From positions 17,397-81,396 of the forward strand of contig DXBP01000002.1 of NCBI GenBank assembly GCA_019116445.1: a stretch of DNA of 64,000 bases. Direction: 5' to 3'. This document shows positions 63,165-64,000 of the stretch, in pieces. This DNA is from Candidatus Gemmiger excrementigallinarum. GTDB lineage: Bacteria; Bacillota; Clostridia; Oscillospirales; Ruminococcaceae. The notes beneath the pieces are model-generated. The model was given only the letters and a program-made list of their open reading frames with translations. It had not been told where the DNA came from and searched no databases. The number at the start of each line of letters is the position of its first letter. Positions within the stretch are counted from its first letter, which is position 1. The position numbers and the translations under genes are program-made.

Positions 63165-64000
63165 ATGAATGAAATGCAGCAGCTGTCCCTGACCCCGGAC
63201 GGCACCACCGAACAGGCCCAGGCCGTGGGCCTGCACTATGAGATCGTAGCCGCCGCCCAGGCCGCGGCCAACAGCCTGCTGACCCTGGGCCGCAAGCTGA
63301 AACAGATGCGGGACACCGGCGGCTACAAGCGGCTGGGCTTTGAGACCTTTGCAGACTACACCGAGCAGGCCGTGGGCATCCGCCAGCGGCAGGCCTACAA
63401 CTACATATCGGTGGTTGAGAATGTTCCCGCCCGACTGGTGGAGGAAAACGCGGCCGCCGGCGTGACCAAGCTGGCCCTGCTGGGGCGCATGGCCCCGGCG
63501 GATCAACGGGAGGTGGCCGGGCAGGACCTGGCCAACATCACGGTGGCCGAGCTGAAAAAGCTGGTGGAGGAGCGCAACGGGCTGAGTGAGCAGCTGAGCA
63601 TGATTCAGGACACTTCCCGGCCAGCCGCCGAGGCAGAGAGCTATGAAGTAGACATGGAGGCACTGCGAGCCCAAGCGCTGGAGCAGGCCAGGGCCGAAGT
63701 GAAAGAACAGCACGCGCAAGCTATGCGGAAAGCGCTTCAAGAGCAGGGAGAAAAGCTGGCAGCAGATAGGAAAGCCGCCGAGGCCCACGCAGCTGAACAG
63801 GCAAAAAAAGAGGCGGAGAGGAAGGCACGGGAGCAGGTAGCACAGGCAAAAGCGGAAGCAGCCCAGGCCGCGGAGAAAAAACTTGCAGAAGAGCGGGAAG
63901 CCGCCCGGCGGGACCAGGAAGAAAAGGACAAGGCGGACCTGGAGGCGGCACGCCAGGAGGCCGCGGAAGCCCGCGCCCAGGCCGAGGAGACCGCCCGCAA
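63165..64000 (+). CDS. Coiled-coil protein, 3' end beyond window
   Basis: The frame is open from ATG 63165 (AAGGAGG upstream) to the edge, 278 codons. The first 140 residues form a helical domain (LGRKLKQMRDTGGYKRLGF, RQRQAYNYISVV) resembling phage/ICE proteins of the DUF3102 type with a possible helix-turn-helix. From about residue 165 an Ala/Glu/Lys/Arg-rich coiled coil runs on. Role unknown; probable DNA-binding and oligomerising protein. Confidence 0.75.
   Translation, partial: MNEMQQLSLTPDGTTEQAQAVGLHYEIVAAAQAAANSLLTLGRKLKQMRDTGGYKRLGFETFADYTEQAVGIRQRQAYNYISVVENVPARLVEENAAAGVTKLALLGRMAPADQREVAGQDLANITVAELKKLVEERNGLSEQLSMIQDTSRPAAEAESYEVDMEALRAQALEQARAEVKEQHAQAMRKALQEQGEKLAADRKAAEAHAAEQAKKEAERKAREQVAQAKAEAAQAAEKKLAEEREAARRDQEEKDKADLEAARQEAAEARAQAEETAR

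Larger units (their letters stand above)
51165..63911 (+). repeat. Dispersed oriented octamer CCCGGCGG
   Basis: Plus-strand copies start at 51165, 51360, 52026, 52067, 52416, 53723, 57746, 57797, 57925, 58309, 58783, 59427, 59649, 60019, 60067, 60197, 60900, 61191, 62395, 62758, 62871, 63126, 63494 and 63904. One minus-strand copy is at 57983. Copies occur in minus-strand genes, plus-strand genes (as Arg-Arg or Pro-Ala codons) and intergenic DNA. Confidence 0.8.
50343..64000. mobile_element. Integrative element with serine recombinase, Rep and PcfJK, right end outside window
   Basis: The region from the recombinase to the edge differs from the core: visibly more GC-rich, small overlapping mostly plus-strand genes, phage/ICE families (S24 repressor, Cro-like, DUF3846, HUH Rep, ASCH, DUF1064, PcfK, PcfJ) and a dense oriented CCCGGCGG word. 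The left limit must lie near the terminator at 50346-50377 because the MATE promoter is intact. No attachment core could be defined without the right junction. No structural or conjugation genes are visible in this part, so phage, ICE and plasmid-like types remain open. Confidence 0.8.

Overview
The window looks like the chromosome of a low-to-moderate GC Firmicute of the gut Clostridia. Gene content and order (sepF-ylmH-divIVA-ileS-lspA-rluD; rnj-gdpP-rplI-dnaB-tilS-hpt-ftsH; miaB-ylbF-mutS-mutL-miaA) fit Oscillospiraceae such as Faecalibacterium, Gemmiger or Subdoligranulum; that placement is inference. No tRNA, rRNA or CRISPR array was seen.

Positions 1 to about 50,340 are core chromosome, almost all on the minus strand. 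From low to high coordinate: the end of a surface-glycan operon (HAD/COG5610 protein cut by the window edge, GT2, DUF4422); an ABC-F ATPase and a YjjG-type nucleotidase; a membrane-anchored SGNH-like protein that seems to have lost its catalytic residues; a TrpX-type ABC importer; a long cell-division, translation and lipoprotein cluster (PTS IIA, Cof HAD, RluD, lspA, ileS, divIVA, ylmH, sepF); a HlyD-like protein with miaA, mutL, mutS, ylbF and miaB; uvrB-uvrA; radC, divergent from a plus-strand pseudouridine synthase; an acidic tail-anchored zinc-ribbon protein with ftsH, hpt, tilS, dnaB, rplI, gdpP and rnj; then plus-strand rnhA and mnmA, minus-strand lysA and a MATE transporter. Sigma-A type promoters and intrinsic terminators can be read at most operon boundaries.

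From about 50,343 to the right edge lies a more GC-rich integrative element whose right end is outside the window. It starts with a large serine recombinase, followed by a TM2-exonuclease-BRCT fusion, a LexA/CI-like S24 repressor and a divergent Cro-like regulator with four phased operator-like sites. A rightward train of small overlapping genes follows: DUF3846, a 15-residue repeat protein, a HUH rolling-circle Rep-like protein, an ASCH protein, a DUF1064 nuclease, PcfK, PcfJ and a coiled-coil protein cut by the edge. A single minus-strand DUF2441 gene interrupts this train like a phage moron.

The most unusual signal is an 8-base word, CCCGGCGG, present about 24 times on the plus strand of the element and once on the minus strand. 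It occurs in coding and noncoding DNA, in genes of either direction and in several reading frames. Together with a compound inverted repeat just upstream of the HUH Rep gene, this suggests an element with its own rolling-circle-like replication and an oriented DNA signal. The functional reading is inference.
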